A stretch of DNA of 49,359 nucleotides from a virus, in the IMG/VR virus record IMGVR_UViG_3300037242_000102, positions 1 to 49,359 of that record. The stretch is one strand, 5' to 3'. Numbering within the stretch: the stretch's first letter is position 1; each line of letters starts with the position of its first letter. Both the position numbers and the translations under genes were made by a program. A model generated the notes under the pieces. It ran no database searches. It saw only the letters and a program-made list of their open reading frames with translations, and was not told where the DNA came from. This document shows positions 1 to 8,452 of this stretch, in pieces.

Positions 1-1
1 G

Positions 2-649
2 AAGTACGAGGGCCTCAAGCTCAAATACCAGATGGACGTTGACCAACTCGTCTACATCGGTGACAGCCTCATCGGCACAACCGGTTTGTTCACCCAGGCA
101 ACGGGCGGCGGTTATACCGTTACGCCAACTGTGGTTAGCAACGTTGCGAACGTCGCCAATGGCGCCGCCGCTTCGCCGCTGTGGGCCAACAAGACCCCCG
201 ACGAAATCCTTGCTGACATCAACGAGGTCCTCACCTCGGTTTGGGCGGCTTCCGGCTGGGCACAGATGCCTGACCGCATCCTGCTTCCTCCGACACGGTT
301 CGGCTACATCACCACGATGAAGGTCTCGGAAGCTGGCAACACCTCGATCCTGACTTACCTGCTCGAAAACAACATCACCAAAGAGCAGACCGGCCAGAAC
401 CAGCTGAAAATCCTTCCCGCCAAGTGGGCAATCGGCATGGGTGCCGGTGGCACACAGGGCACCGACACGACCCCCGGTCGCTTGATCGCGTACTCGAAGA
501 ACAAGAACCGCGTCCGCTTCCCGCTGACGCCGCTTCAAAAGACCCCGCTGGAATATCGGTCCATCTATCAGATGACCAACTATTTCGGACGGCTCGGCCA
601 AGTTGAAGTTGTCTATCCGGAGACTTTGGCGTACCGCGATGGACTTTGA
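2..649 (+). CDS. Major capsid protein, C-terminal part (DUF2184-like)
   Basis: The open frame runs in from the left edge, so the N-terminus is missing; the ATG at 32 is internal. The visible 216 residues have the pattern of the DUF2184 capsid family: a segment ending in LLPPTRFGYI, then a tract with GRLIAYSKNKNRVRF, and a conserved tail ending in GQVEVVYPETLAYRDGL. The product would be the HK97-fold subunit of the icosahedral shell. Its place ahead of the DUF4054 and neck genes agrees with this. The family call is from memory of the alignment pattern. Confidence 0.8.
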   Translation, partial: KYEGLKLKYQMDVDQLVYIGDSLIGTTGLFTQATGGGYTVTPTVVSNVANVANGAAASPLWANKTPDEILADINEVLTSVWAASGWAQMPDRILLPPTRFGYITTMKVSEAGNTSILTYLLENNITKEQTGQNQLKILPAKWAIGMGAGGTQGTDTTPGRLIAYSKNKNRVRFPLTPLQKTPLEYRSIYQMTNYFGRLGQVEVVYPETLAYRDGL

Positions 650-784
650 TTACATAACGAATTGATTGAAAAATCAAAGAGTTATGACACTTTGTGGTTT
701 TGCCTGATATTCACTTAGCGAATTGACTTGCAATCTTTGGGTTATCGTGATACGAATGTTTCTAAGGGAAAGGAGCACTCAATC

Positions 785-1504
785 ATGATGATCACTAGCA
801 GAGCGACAGCTAAGCTACTTGGGTTGAAACGATATTTCACAGGTGAACCCTGCATCTACGGACACGTTTCTGAACGGCGCACACACAACGGTGTGTGCAT
901 CGCATGTGAGGCGTTACCCAAAAATAGACAGCGGGCGATTGTCAACGCAAACAATGCAAAGGATCGAAATCGCAAAAAGGACCACGAAGGGTTTAAATCT
1001 TATCAAGCGCGGCTCGCCCGTGAAAGGCGAGCCGTCCTTAAGATCGAAAATCCCGAAATGATCAAGGCACGTGATGCGCGTACATGGGCGCAACGCGATA
1101 AAGAAGCGTCGCAAGAATATATGCGCAAGTGGCGTGCTGATAATGCTGACCACATCCGCGAAGCCGATCGCGAACACCAAAAGCGCGAACGTGCCGAAAA
1201 CATCAATGCGCATCTAAGCCAAAATCTTAGGAACCGTCTCAATCGAGCAATCAAACGAAACTCGGCAGCAGGTTCCGCAGTCCGCGATCTAGGTTGCTCA
1301 ATCGAGCAACTTAAAATCCATCTCGAAGCCCAATTCGCTCCCGGTATGTCCTGGGACAATTGGGGCGAGTGGCACATCGATCATATCAAGCCCTTGTCTG
1401 CTTTCGATCTCACCGATCGTGCGCAGTTCCTAGCGGCCTGCAACTATTCGAACTTGCAACCCCTATGGGAGGCGGAGAACCTTCGCAAATCCAACAAGGT
1501 TTAA
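785..1504 (+). CDS. HNH homing-type endonuclease
   Basis: 239 residues. The start is the first of two adjacent ATGs, 9 bases after AAAGGAG (769-775); a longer in-frame start at the TTG at 728 has no ribosome-binding site. The N-terminal part has a likely zinc-binding patch (CIYGH, then CIAC). The middle is highly charged and helical. The C-terminus carries the HNH core: WHIDHIKPLSAFD, then NYSNLQPLWEAENLRKSNK, with the Asp-His pair and the downstream Asn/His-like positions expected of the fold. It lies alone between capsid and small head genes, with its own terminator, which is typical of a free-standing phage homing endonuclease. Confidence 0.85.
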   Translation: MMITSRATAKLLGLKRYFTGEPCIYGHVSERRTHNGVCIACEALPKNRQRAIVNANNAKDRNRKKDHEGFKSYQARLARERRAVLKIENPEMIKARDARTWAQRDKEASQEYMRKWRADNADHIREADREHQKRERAENINAHLSQNLRNRLNRAIKRNSAAGSAVRDLGCSIEQLKIHLEAQFAPGMSWDNWGEWHIDHIKPLSAFDLTDRAQFLAACNYSNLQPLWEAENLRKSNKV

Positions 1505-1526
1505 GTTGCATTTTCGTCTACCGAAG

Positions 1527-1553
1527 AAAGGGCCGCTTAGCGGCCTTTTTCTT
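1527..1553 (+). terminator. Rho-independent terminator
   Basis: GGCCGC (1531-1536), loop TTA, GCGGCC (1540-1545), extended by AAAG on the left and TTTTT on the right and followed by CTTT. It lies 22 bases after the HNH stop codon and so closes that gene or the capsid transcript. Confidence 0.8.
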
Positions 1554-1614
1554 TGCCTGAGCACTGCGCTCACAGATGACCGGTCTTTCCGGCCCTCACA
1601 TAAGGTGTAATACA

Positions 1615-1977
1615 ATGGCATACATTCTAGTTTCCCAGCCGTTCCATTTCAAGTTTCGGAACCGCAGCAAAGAAGTCACGCGTGGCAATGGCATGCCGGT
1701 TCAAATCATGATTGACACCATGCACTTCAACATGGGTCAACAGGAAATCCCCGACGATCTCGCTTTCGAGGTCGATCCCGCGACCGGCAAGAACCGGTTG
1801 CACTGGTACATCGCGGCACACGCGCAACTGATTGACCGGATCACCCGGATCGTTCAACCGCGCAAGTCACGCATCATCAAACCAAAACCGGTCGAGATCG
1901 AGGCGGTTAAGGCCACCAAGACACGGACCAAGAAGGAAGCGGCACCAGTCCCGGTCACTGCTTATCCCGTCGCCTAA
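1615..1977 (+). CDS. Hypothetical head-region protein
   Basis: 120 residues, not recognised. The ATG at 1615 follows AAGGTG (1602-1607) with 7-base spacing; an earlier in-frame ATG at 1576 has no such site. The first 80 residues look globular with aromatic beta-type segments (FHFKFRNR, NRLHWYIAAHAQ). The last 35 residues are rich in Lys, Arg, Pro and Ala, suggesting a disordered basic tail that could contact DNA or a shell. Its position just after the capsid gene suggests a head accessory protein (inference). Confidence 0.7.
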   Translation: MAYILVSQPFHFKFRNRSKEVTRGNGMPVQIMIDTMHFNMGQQEIPDDLAFEVDPATGKNRLHWYIAAHAQLIDRITRIVQPRKSRIIKPKPVEIEAVKATKTRTKKEAAPVPVTAYPVA

Positions 1978-1992
1978 TTAAGGAACACGACA

Positions 1993-2199
1993 ATGCCGCT
2001 CACCGAAAAGGGCAACGAAATTAAGGCCAATATGGAAAAAGAATACGGCGAAAAGAAGGGCGAAGAGGTCTTCTACGCCAGCCGTAACAAGGGCACCATC
2101 TCCGGCGTTGACGCTCGTTTCGGTGGGCATCCCGAGTTCGTGAAGTCGGCCGACTGCGCCCTGTCGCACAAGGACATTTTGGGGTGGAAAAAGCCGTAG
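1993..2199 (+). CDS. Small conserved phage head-region protein
   Basis: 68 residues beginning MPLTEKGNEIKANMEKEYG and continuing with KKGEEVFYASRNKGTISG. This pattern, in which a helix with KKGE is followed by VFYASxNKG, recurs in small proteins near capsid genes of many tailed phages; the function is unknown to me. AAGGA sits 10 bases upstream of the ATG. It follows the preceding gene by 15 bases in the same operon. Confidence 0.75.
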   Translation: MPLTEKGNEIKANMEKEYGEKKGEEVFYASRNKGTISGVDARFGGHPEFVKSADCALSHKDILGWKKP

Positions 2200-2266
2200 C
2201 CGTTCGACAGCTGCGGGAACTAGGCGAACGGCATCGACGCGAAGGTCAATTAGAAAGGGTGCGGCT

Positions 2267-2626
2267 ATGGCCAACACAGAAGACAAACACAGTTTCTCGA
2301 AAAAGGGGCGGCACAACCTCCCGGGTCACTTCACGGGTCACCACGTGAGAAAGTTGCTCAGTAAAATCAAAGGGCATGACGAAGCCCCTAGTGAAGCGGA
2401 GAAACGGCACGAGCACGTTCGACACGTGGCCGAGGCCAGCACCAAACTTCCCGCACACGACGCCAACCCGAACGCGGTGAAACCGAGCCTGACTGAGGCC
2501 AACGCGTTCACCCCGGGCGGTCGCAAGACGCGTGACGATGTGACAACTGGCGAGGGCCTGAGCGATGCAAACTCGCTTGATTTTGGTACTATAGATAATA
2601 TACGGTCTTGGAGGCCTAACCCATGA
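2267..2626 (+). CDS. Hypothetical hydrophilic protein
   Basis: 119 residues, very rich in His, Lys and charged residues (GHFTGHHVRKLLSKIKGHDE) and without hydrophobic segments; probably largely disordered. The ATG follows GAAAGGG. Its last codons overlap the DUF4054 gene by ATGA, so translation of that gene is probably coupled to it. Its C-terminal ANSLDFGTIDNIRSW loosely recalls the C-terminus of the small protein at 13328-13540 (AESLDSIKEWTP); this resemblance is weak. Confidence 0.7.
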   Translation: MANTEDKHSFSKKGRHNLPGHFTGHHVRKLLSKIKGHDEAPSEAEKRHEHVRHVAEASTKLPAHDANPNAVKPSLTEANAFTPGGRKTRDDVTTGEGLSDANSLDFGTIDNIRSWRPNP

Positions 2627-3093
2627 CAGTCACCGTCGCACAATTCCGCCAGGGCTTCACGGCATTCCAAAACCCAGACATCTATCCCGACGCCATGGTG
2701 AATTTTTGGCTGACGCTCGGCTACGTTCTGTGCTCGCCTGAAGTTTGGAACGAAGACCTTGTGGACGCGGGTGCGCAACTTTACGCCGCACACAACTGCG
2801 TCCTTGAGGCGCAGGCCGCGCGCGTCGCCAAGGCTGGTGGCATCCCGACTGGTGGAACCGGCGCAATCTCAAGCAAGAGCGGCGACGGCCTGAGCGTCTC
2901 ATTCGACACCGCCAAAGCGGCGATGGATGGATGGGGTCCATACAACCTCACGAACTACGGCTCGCGCCTCGCGCAGCTGGCGGAGATCGTGGGCATCACC
3001 CTGATCGGTGTCAGTGGCACCGGACCACTCGGCCCCGTCGAGGCCGTGGTCTTCGGCGTCGATGTGAGCGGCCAAAACATGATGAGCGGCTGA
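2623..3093 (+). CDS. Head-tail adaptor protein (DUF4054 family)
   Basis: 156 residues. It begins with the family signature FRQGFTAFQNPDIYPDAMV, followed by a helix with AGAQLYAAHNCVLEAQAAR, then GAISSKSGDGLSVSFDTA and the C-terminal LTNYGSRLAQLAEIVG helix. DUF4054 proteins occupy the neck of contractile and siphovirus-like particles, bridging portal and stopper. It overlaps its upstream neighbour by ATGA and is followed at once by the gp10-like neck gene, the usual order. Confidence 0.85.
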   Translation: MTVTVAQFRQGFTAFQNPDIYPDAMVNFWLTLGYVLCSPEVWNEDLVDAGAQLYAAHNCVLEAQAARVAKAGGIPTGGTGAISSKSGDGLSVSFDTAKAAMDGWGPYNLTNYGSRLAQLAEIVGITLIGVSGTGPLGPVEAVVFGVDVSGQNMMSG

Positions 3094-3096
3094 CAA

Positions 3097-3636
3097 ATGG
3101 GCGTTAAAAGAGGGCGTGATAATTACGATGAAATTTTAGTCAAAGGCATTAACAAACTTCTCTCCTCTCGCCTCTATGTCGGCATCCCATCGGAGAACAG
3201 CGCACGCGATGACGACAGCGGCGTCACCAACGCGCAACTCGGGTGGATCAATGAGAAGGGGTCACCGCTGCAAAATATTCCAGCGAGGGCGTTCCTCGAA
3301 CCTGGCGTGCGGTCAGTTAAAAATGACATCATAGCCGCGCTCAAAAAGATCGGAGCGGAGGCCCTAGGAACCAAAGAGAATAAAGAGGCGCGCGTTCAAC
3401 AGGGGCTCACTGCCTTGGGGTTGCACGTCGCGGGCGCGGTCCAAGAGTATATGAGCGACCCGGGGCACTTCGAACCGCTGGCCGAGGCAACCATCGAAGC
3501 GCGCAAGCGCAAGGGCATGGTTGCACCGTTCGCGCCGCTAAAGGAAACCGGGCAGATGTGGCGCTCGATCAAACCGGTGATACGCCCGAAGACGCCCGCC
3601 AACCCACTAAAGAAACGCGAAGACGAGGGGTTTTGA
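3097..3636 (+). CDS. Neck/tail-completion protein (HK97 gp10-like)
   Basis: 179 residues with the landmarks of the virion-morphogenesis/gp10 group: YVGIPSENSARD near residue 30, LGWINEKGSPLQNIPARAFLEPGV near residue 50, a helical middle, and LKETGQMWRSIKP near the C-terminus. These proteins form part of the connector between head and tail. Only 3 bases separate it from the DUF4054 gene. Confidence 0.8.
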   Translation: MGVKRGRDNYDEILVKGINKLLSSRLYVGIPSENSARDDDSGVTNAQLGWINEKGSPLQNIPARAFLEPGVRSVKNDIIAALKKIGAEALGTKENKEARVQQGLTALGLHVAGAVQEYMSDPGHFEPLAEATIEARKRKGMVAPFAPLKETGQMWRSIKPVIRPKTPANPLKKREDEGF

Positions 3637-3637
3637 T

Positions 3638-4161
3638 ATGTGGATGAAACGCGTTCTGCTTTTCGTGATGGCACTGTGCTGCTTGCCGCTCCCGCCTTCG
3701 CAATTCCAAACCGGCCAATCGTTATCCACAACAGTCCAGGCGGCTATGTGACGGTGTTTGCCGATAAGGTGAAAAGATCACGCAACCGGCCCGTCATCAT
3801 CGATGGCTTGTGCGCGTCGTCTTGCACGTTGTTCCTTGGTCACCCGAAGGTGTGTGCTACACCAAATGCCCGCATCGGTTTCCATCAAGCATGGAATACC
3901 GTGGCCGACCCGGTGTTGGTGAACACGCCCGTATGGTGGCATACGCAAACATACATGACCATACAAAATGAAAAGATTGTCGATGCCAATAAGGGCACGA
4001 ACATCATGTGGTCTTTCTACCCGCAACCCGTCCGTGACTGGATTGCACGCAACGGCGGGATGCCAAACGTATCTGAAGGACGCCCGGGTGCACCACTCTG
4101 GCTAGAGGGCAACGACCTTCAATGGATCGTGCCGATGTGCCACAGCGAGGTGGCCCCATAA
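3638..4161 (+). CDS. ClpP/crotonase-like secreted protein, signal peptide split by a frameshift
   Basis: Translation should start at the ATG at 3638, which follows GAGGGG by 8 bases and encodes MWMKRVLLFVMALC, the basic and hydrophobic parts of a signal peptide. That frame ends at 3751. The other frame continues with LLAAPAFA then IPNRPIV, a signal-peptidase site followed by the mature domain. Joining the two by a -1 shift near 3690 gives one perfect leader. The mature part has SPGGYV, a Ser-containing DGLCASSCTLFLG loop, GFHQAW and a C-terminal VRDWIARNGGMP, as in ClpP-like periplasmic proteins of alphaproteobacteria (family recalled, not searched). It sits between neck genes, where secreted cargo is unexpected. 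A base deletion, sequencing error or recoding could each explain the break. Confidence 0.55.
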
Positions 4162-4541
4162 TGCCCAATCTTGATTTTAGCGAAGTCTACTGTGACTCAG
4201 TAGAGTTCATCGACGTGTTCTCAGTGAAGCGTTCAATACAGACGGTCGATGATCACGGGCGCGCGGTCAATACACCAAAGACATACCCCCACGTTTTTGG
4301 TATTGTGCGAACAAGTGACTCAGGCGTCCAGCATTATTTCCCCGAGGCCGAAAACCTTTCGGGTAAAATAGTGATCATCACCAAGTGGCGCCTCACCGAC
4401 AGGCGGGGTACAGCCGGTATCGACACAGACATTGTGAGATGGAACGGAAGAGATTATACCGTCATGAACGTGTCTGACTATTCTAGGCTCGGCACGGGCT
4501 ATGTCATAGCATTGTGTGAACTCCGAGACGTAAATCAATAA
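4161..4541 (+). CDS. Putative head-closure (stopper) protein
   Basis: 126 residues. The ATG at 4161 overlaps the previous stop (TAATG) and follows GAGGTGG by 8 bases; an in-frame ATG at 4122 has no site. The fold looks all-beta, with HYFPEAENLSGKIVIITKWRL and VRWNGRDYTVMNVSDYSRLG, the kind of sequence seen in neck proteins between gp10-like and tail-terminator genes. Assignment rests mainly on position. Confidence 0.6.
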   Translation: MPNLDFSEVYCDSVEFIDVFSVKRSIQTVDDHGRAVNTPKTYPHVFGIVRTSDSGVQHYFPEAENLSGKIVIITKWRLTDRRGTAGIDTDIVRWNGRDYTVMNVSDYSRLGTGYVIALCELRDVNQ

Positions 4542-4555
4542 AAAGGGGAAACCAA

Positions 4556-5533
4556 GTGAATGATAGTTCAACTGGAGGTTTCCTACTTCCACTCATCCCG
4601 CCACCGGCGCCGCTTGAAGACGACGCACTGGACGACTTTCTGCAAGCGTGGGTAACCGGGCTTACGGGGTTACCTCCTGAGATGGTTCGACCACGTTGGC
4701 AAACACCGACACCTACCCGCCCACAATCAACAACCGACTGGGTAGCTATTGGAATAACTGACGAGCAACCAGAGTATGGTTTCGTTACATGGCATCATGG
4801 AGGCCAGAAAGCTTTCGGAGGGATTACCTTTCCATCCAACCCATCACCCGGTGATACGATAAACGTCAACGGGTTTCAATTCACGTTTACGAACATCGCA
4901 CCGACCGATGACAGTCAGGTCGCAATCGGGTCTTCGCTCGGCATGACGCTGTTCAATCTGCTAGTCAATATCGATCATCAAACCGATGCACGGCTGACGG
5001 TCATGGACTACCAAGTCCTTGGCAGTAGGTTTATGTGCACAGCTACAGTGTCCGGCACAACGGGCAACACATACACCCTAGCGGCATCAGCCGCAACGGT
5101 ATCAGCCGACACGTTGTTCGGTGGTGATAGCGATGGCTTCGACGAATACCAGCGCCACGAAGACGTAACAGTGCTGGCAACATTCTACGGGCCGCACTCG
5201 CGCGGCAACGCAAAGACGTTCCGCGACGGGATGTCAATCCCACAAAATCGCGAAATTCTGCAGTTGAATTATATGAACCTTGCTTCGACAAACTGCAAGG
5301 TCCGGCATATCCCAGAGTTGTACAATCAAACATGGTTCCACCGCAGCGACATTGAATTTTGCCTGAGGGTTGCGATCGATCGCTGCTACGCGGTTAAGAA
5401 CTTGCTGTCCGCGCCAATCCAACTATTTACTGATATCGGCCTTATTACGCAAGGAATGGCAGGCCCGGCTCAGCCGGTTCGTCAAAACGATTATCCGCCA
5501 GTACCTGCCCCACTTCCGTTTCCAAGAGGATAA
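4556..5533 (+). CDS. Tail terminator/neck protein (LIC_12616-like) with inserted domain
   Basis: 325 residues from a GTG preceded by AAAAGGGG. Residues 15-85 carry the neck-terminator signature: PLEDDALDDFLQAWVTGLTG, RPRWQ, then DWVAIGI. The rest of that domain resumes near residue 200 with EDVTVLATFYGPHSRGNA and runs to FCLRVAIDRCY. Between them, residues 88-195, sits an extra beta-rich domain (GDTINVNGFQFTF, IGSSLGMTLFNLLVNI, GNTYTLAASAATVSADTLFGG) that is not part of the usual fold. A similar domain is inserted in the next gene. The protein should cap the tail tube at the head side. Confidence 0.75.
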   Translation: MNDSSTGGFLLPLIPPPAPLEDDALDDFLQAWVTGLTGLPPEMVRPRWQTPTPTRPQSTTDWVAIGITDEQPEYGFVTWHHGGQKAFGGITFPSNPSPGDTINVNGFQFTFTNIAPTDDSQVAIGSSLGMTLFNLLVNIDHQTDARLTVMDYQVLGSRFMCTATVSGTTGNTYTLAASAATVSADTLFGGDSDGFDEYQRHEDVTVLATFYGPHSRGNAKTFRDGMSIPQNREILQLNYMNLASTNCKVRHIPELYNQTWFHRSDIEFCLRVAIDRCYAVKNLLSAPIQLFTDIGLITQGMAGPAQPVRQNDYPPVPAPLPFPRG

Positions 5534-5539
5534 AATAAA

Positions 5540-7393
5540 ATGACTGTAAACATCGGACCACAAGGCCTGCCCTTGCAGGAGGTCGTCAACGTTCAGGTCA
5601 ATCTCTCGCCCTTGGCTGCGCAGATGCGCAACTTCGGCGCCATGATGTGCGTTGGCCCCACTGACGTCATCGACGTCAACGAGCGCATCCGCGAATACAC
5701 TTCGCTCACGGCAGTAGCCAACGACTTCGGCACGCTCGCACCCGAATATGAGGCCGCTGCGCTTCACTTTGGTCAGAGCCCGCAGCCCTCGATCTATTAC
5801 GTCGGCCGCTTCGCGCAAACGGCGAGCCACGCCACGCTTCGTTGCGGCGTCATGGCCCCCGGTATGCAGGCTATCGACAATTTCACCGGCATCTCGAACG
5901 GCGGCTTCTATGTCATGCTTGACGGCGTGCCATATGCCATCGCCTCGATCGATATGGTTGGCGGCACCGTCACCAATCTCAATGGCGTCGCGACATTAAT
6001 CCAAGACGCAATCAACGCGGTCTATACCCCAGGCGGCGCCACCGTAGCGTGGAATGCACCCGATCAGCAATTTGTGGTCGAGAGCGGCACCACCGGCGTG
6101 ACAAGCACGATTTCGTATCTTAACCTGCCGACAGCGGTGGGTAACTTCCACTACACCGGGAATATGACCGACACCTCAAACACCATCGTGGTGAACGGCG
6201 ACACGTGGACCTATGTTTCGGGCACCGCGACCGGATTGCAAATCTACATCGGCACCGACCTTCCAACCACACTGACGAACACCGTCGCCGCGTTGAACGC
6301 GAGCACCTCGGCCAACACACAAAAGATGACCTACGTGACCGATGGCGCCGCATATGTCTATGCAATTGCGGCTGCACCCGGCGTCGATGGTGACAACCTG
6401 ACCCTCTCAGTCGGCGGTTCCAACGTCGCCGCTTCCGGCGCCACCCTCTTAGGCGGCAACGCAACCGACATTTCAACCCTGATCTATGGGAACGAAGCCA
6501 CTGCGGAAGCACCGGCTGATGGCATTGCAGCGGAAACCCCGCTTGCGTGCATCGAGCTGCTCGACGATTTGGCTGGCGGTCTCTGGTACGGTTCGTACTT
6601 CGCTGCAACCATCACGAACTCCGATCACACCGGCGTCGCTGGCTACATCCAAGGTTCGCCGTGGTCGCATGTTTATGGCATCACCACGAATGATCCGCAG
6701 CTGTTCAATGCGGGCAGCACCACGGACATCGCTGCATCGTTGCAGACGCTGCAGTATTTCCGTTCGTTCGTCCAATATGCTGGCAGCACTGACTACGCAG
6801 TCGCGAGCGCGTTTGCTCGCTGCGCCACGATCAACTTTAGTGCGCAGAACTCGACCCTCACCCTGAAATTCAAACAGATGATTGGGGTCATGGGCGAGTA
6901 TATGACATCCTCGCAACAGGCGGTCCTCGAAGGCAAGAATGCAAACGTATACGTTTACTACAACGTTGGGCTCTCAAACCAAGCGATCGAAGAGCAGGGC
7001 GTCATGTCGAACGGGTACTTCTTTGACGAGGTGCAAAACTGCGACTGGTTGCAGAACTACATCCAAATCAACGTGTGGAATGTCCTCTACGGCGCCCTCA
7101 CGAAAATCCCACAGACCGACCCCGGTATCGCAACGTTGGTGAACGCGTGTAACTTCTCGATGAACATGGCCGTCTATAACGGCATGTGCGCGCCAGGCCA
7201 ATGGAACGTAGCTGGCTTCGGTCAGTTGAACCAGGGCGACTACCTGAACGAAGGTTATTATTGCTGGGTTATGCCGGTACGGCAACAGGCCCAGGCGGAT
7301 CGTGAAGCCCGCAAGGCGCCCCCGATCCAAGTCGCGGCCAAGTTGGCTGGCGCCGTGCACTTTGCATACGTCATCGTCACCGTCAACCGCTAA
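5540..7393 (+). CDS. Contractile tail sheath protein (DUF3383 family)
   Basis: 617 residues, longer than the roughly 450-500 typical of DUF3383 sheath proteins. The N-terminus (LQEVVNVQVNLSP, MCVGPTDVID, ERIREYTSLTAVANDFG) and C-terminus (FNEGYYCWVMP-like region, IQVAAKLAGAVHFAYVIVTVNR) match the family. The extra length is mainly a domain at about residues 200-306 (GNMTDTSNTIVVNGDTW ... GDNLTLSVGGSNVAASGATLLGG) resembling the insert in the upstream terminator protein. The sheath gene shows that the phage has a contractile tail. A GC-rich hairpin follows it. Confidence 0.9.
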   Translation: MTVNIGPQGLPLQEVVNVQVNLSPLAAQMRNFGAMMCVGPTDVIDVNERIREYTSLTAVANDFGTLAPEYEAAALHFGQSPQPSIYYVGRFAQTASHATLRCGVMAPGMQAIDNFTGISNGGFYVMLDGVPYAIASIDMVGGTVTNLNGVATLIQDAINAVYTPGGATVAWNAPDQQFVVESGTTGVTSTISYLNLPTAVGNFHYTGNMTDTSNTIVVNGDTWTYVSGTATGLQIYIGTDLPTTLTNTVAALNASTSANTQKMTYVTDGAAYVYAIAAAPGVDGDNLTLSVGGSNVAASGATLLGGNATDISTLIYGNEATAEAPADGIAAETPLACIELLDDLAGGLWYGSYFAATITNSDHTGVAGYIQGSPWSHVYGITTNDPQLFNAGSTTDIAASLQTLQYFRSFVQYAGSTDYAVASAFARCATINFSAQNSTLTLKFKQMIGVMGEYMTSSQQAVLEGKNANVYVYYNVGLSNQAIEEQGVMSNGYFFDEVQNCDWLQNYIQINVWNVLYGALTKIPQTDPGIATLVNACNFSMNMAVYNGMCAPGQWNVAGFGQLNQGDYLNEGYYCWVMPVRQQAQADREARKAPPIQVAAKLAGAVHFAYVIVTVNR

Positions 7394-7406
7394 TCAGAAC
7401 TTTCAG

Positions 7407-7425
7407 CGGGGGCCATCAGCCCCCG
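7407..7425 (+). terminator. GC-rich hairpin after the sheath gene
   Basis: Perfect 7-bp stem CGGGGGC / GCCCCCG with a 5-base loop, 14 bases after the sheath stop. Only TCTTC follows, so it may slow or partly terminate transcription, or protect the very abundant sheath message. Confidence 0.6.
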
Positions 7426-7452
7426 TCTTCACATATACAGGAGATTTGCAAA

Positions 7453-7926
7453 ATGACCTTCGTTAGACAATGGGCTAACGGCCAGGTTGTCGAAGTCTAC
7501 CATCCGTTCTGGCCACTGAGCCCTTGGGCTGTTGGGCCGGTGTGGATACCGGCTATCGTGACAAACCTTGCCTCGAACCCAGACACAGACACAGGCGTGC
7601 TGGAAACTTACACCGTCGCTTTACCCGATGGGTCATTAAGACCGTTCGACGTCCGCTATATTAGACCCCGCGATCCGAAGTTACCGGTGCCTCCGGCAAG
7701 ACCCATCCCTGCCGTTGTCTTTACACGGACGTTCCCCGATGCCGCGAGCGTGAAGGTGTTCTATCAACCGGTGGTGAGCTGGGGCTGGTCAAGCCCGCAG
7801 TGGGTCTACGGGCATGTTGTAGGCCTTTATAGCCAACCGGGGCTGCTTGTGCCGGAACAATATTACGTGGTTCTCGACAACGGGATGATGAGCGTTTTTG
7901 ACGTCGCATTACTTCGCTGGCGCTGA
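7453..7926 (+). CDS. Tandem SH3/Tudor-like repeat protein
   Basis: 157 residues, no known family. It is an internal duplication: residues 10-77 read VVEVYHPFW ... PVWIPAIVTN ... YTVALPDGSLRPFDVRYIRP, and residues 98-156 read VKVFYQPVVSW ... PQWVYGHVVGLY ... YYVVLDNGMMSVFDVALLRW. Both halves look like small five-strand barrels. AGGAG precedes the ATG by 10 bases. Its first residues, MTFVRQWANGQVVEV, match the start of an early gene at 34684-34962 (MAFVRTYGDGTPVEV), so the phage carries paralogues in late and early modules. It lies between sheath and tube genes and may be a tail accessory protein. Confidence 0.75.
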   Translation: MTFVRQWANGQVVEVYHPFWPLSPWAVGPVWIPAIVTNLASNPDTDTGVLETYTVALPDGSLRPFDVRYIRPRDPKLPVPPARPIPAVVFTRTFPDAASVKVFYQPVVSWGWSSPQWVYGHVVGLYSQPGLLVPEQYYVVLDNGMMSVFDVALLRWR

Positions 7927-7946
7927 GAGAAGAGGAAAGCAAGATA

Positions 7947-8432
7947 ATGGCCATTCAAGTCTATTCATTCCTTGACGTATCGGCCACCATCCAAGGCCCA
8001 AATGGAAGTTTTATTTTGGGCGTTGGTGCGGCGGTAGCGGAGGAAGGGATCACAACGGACTACAGCATCGACAGCGAAACGATGAACATCGGCGCTGACG
8101 GCACACCAATGCATTCGTTGCACGCGTCGAAGGGCGGCATGATTGGCGTCAAGCTGCAAAAGACATCGCCGACGAACTCGAACCTCATGACGATGTGGAA
8201 GGCTGACCGTGCGAACGGCTCGCAAGATTGGGGCCAGAACACGCTCACGATCACGAACACCGCGCGCGGCGACACCATTGTCGCTCAATCGGTTGCATTC
8301 CGCAAACCACCGGCGAACGTTAACGCGCAAGACGGCGGCATCATGGATTGGATTTTCAACTGCGGCACCATCGACGAGACAATCGGCGACGGCAATCCAA
8401 CCAGCAATGCAATTTCGCAGGGCGCTGGCTAA
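7947..8432 (+). CDS. Tail tube protein (DUF3277 family)
   Basis: 161 residues. Family landmarks: YSFLDVSATIQGPNGSFILG at the start, GAAVAEEGITTDY, GADGTPMHSLHASKGG, LQKTSPTNSNL and the C-terminal VAFRKPPANVNAQDGG with DWIFNCGTID. DUF3277 proteins form the inner tube of Pam3-like and related contractile tails. The sheath-tube order is standard. Confidence 0.9.
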   Translation: MAIQVYSFLDVSATIQGPNGSFILGVGAAVAEEGITTDYSIDSETMNIGADGTPMHSLHASKGGMIGVKLQKTSPTNSNLMTMWKADRANGSQDWGQNTLTITNTARGDTIVAQSVAFRKPPANVNAQDGGIMDWIFNCGTIDETIGDGNPTSNAISQGAG

Positions 8433-8452
8433 CCAGATAGGGGTGTGAAACA

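Noticed and set aside
663-678. TTGATT-GAAA-AATCAA hairpin after the capsid gene
   Set aside because: Short AT stem without a T-run; not enough to call a terminator.
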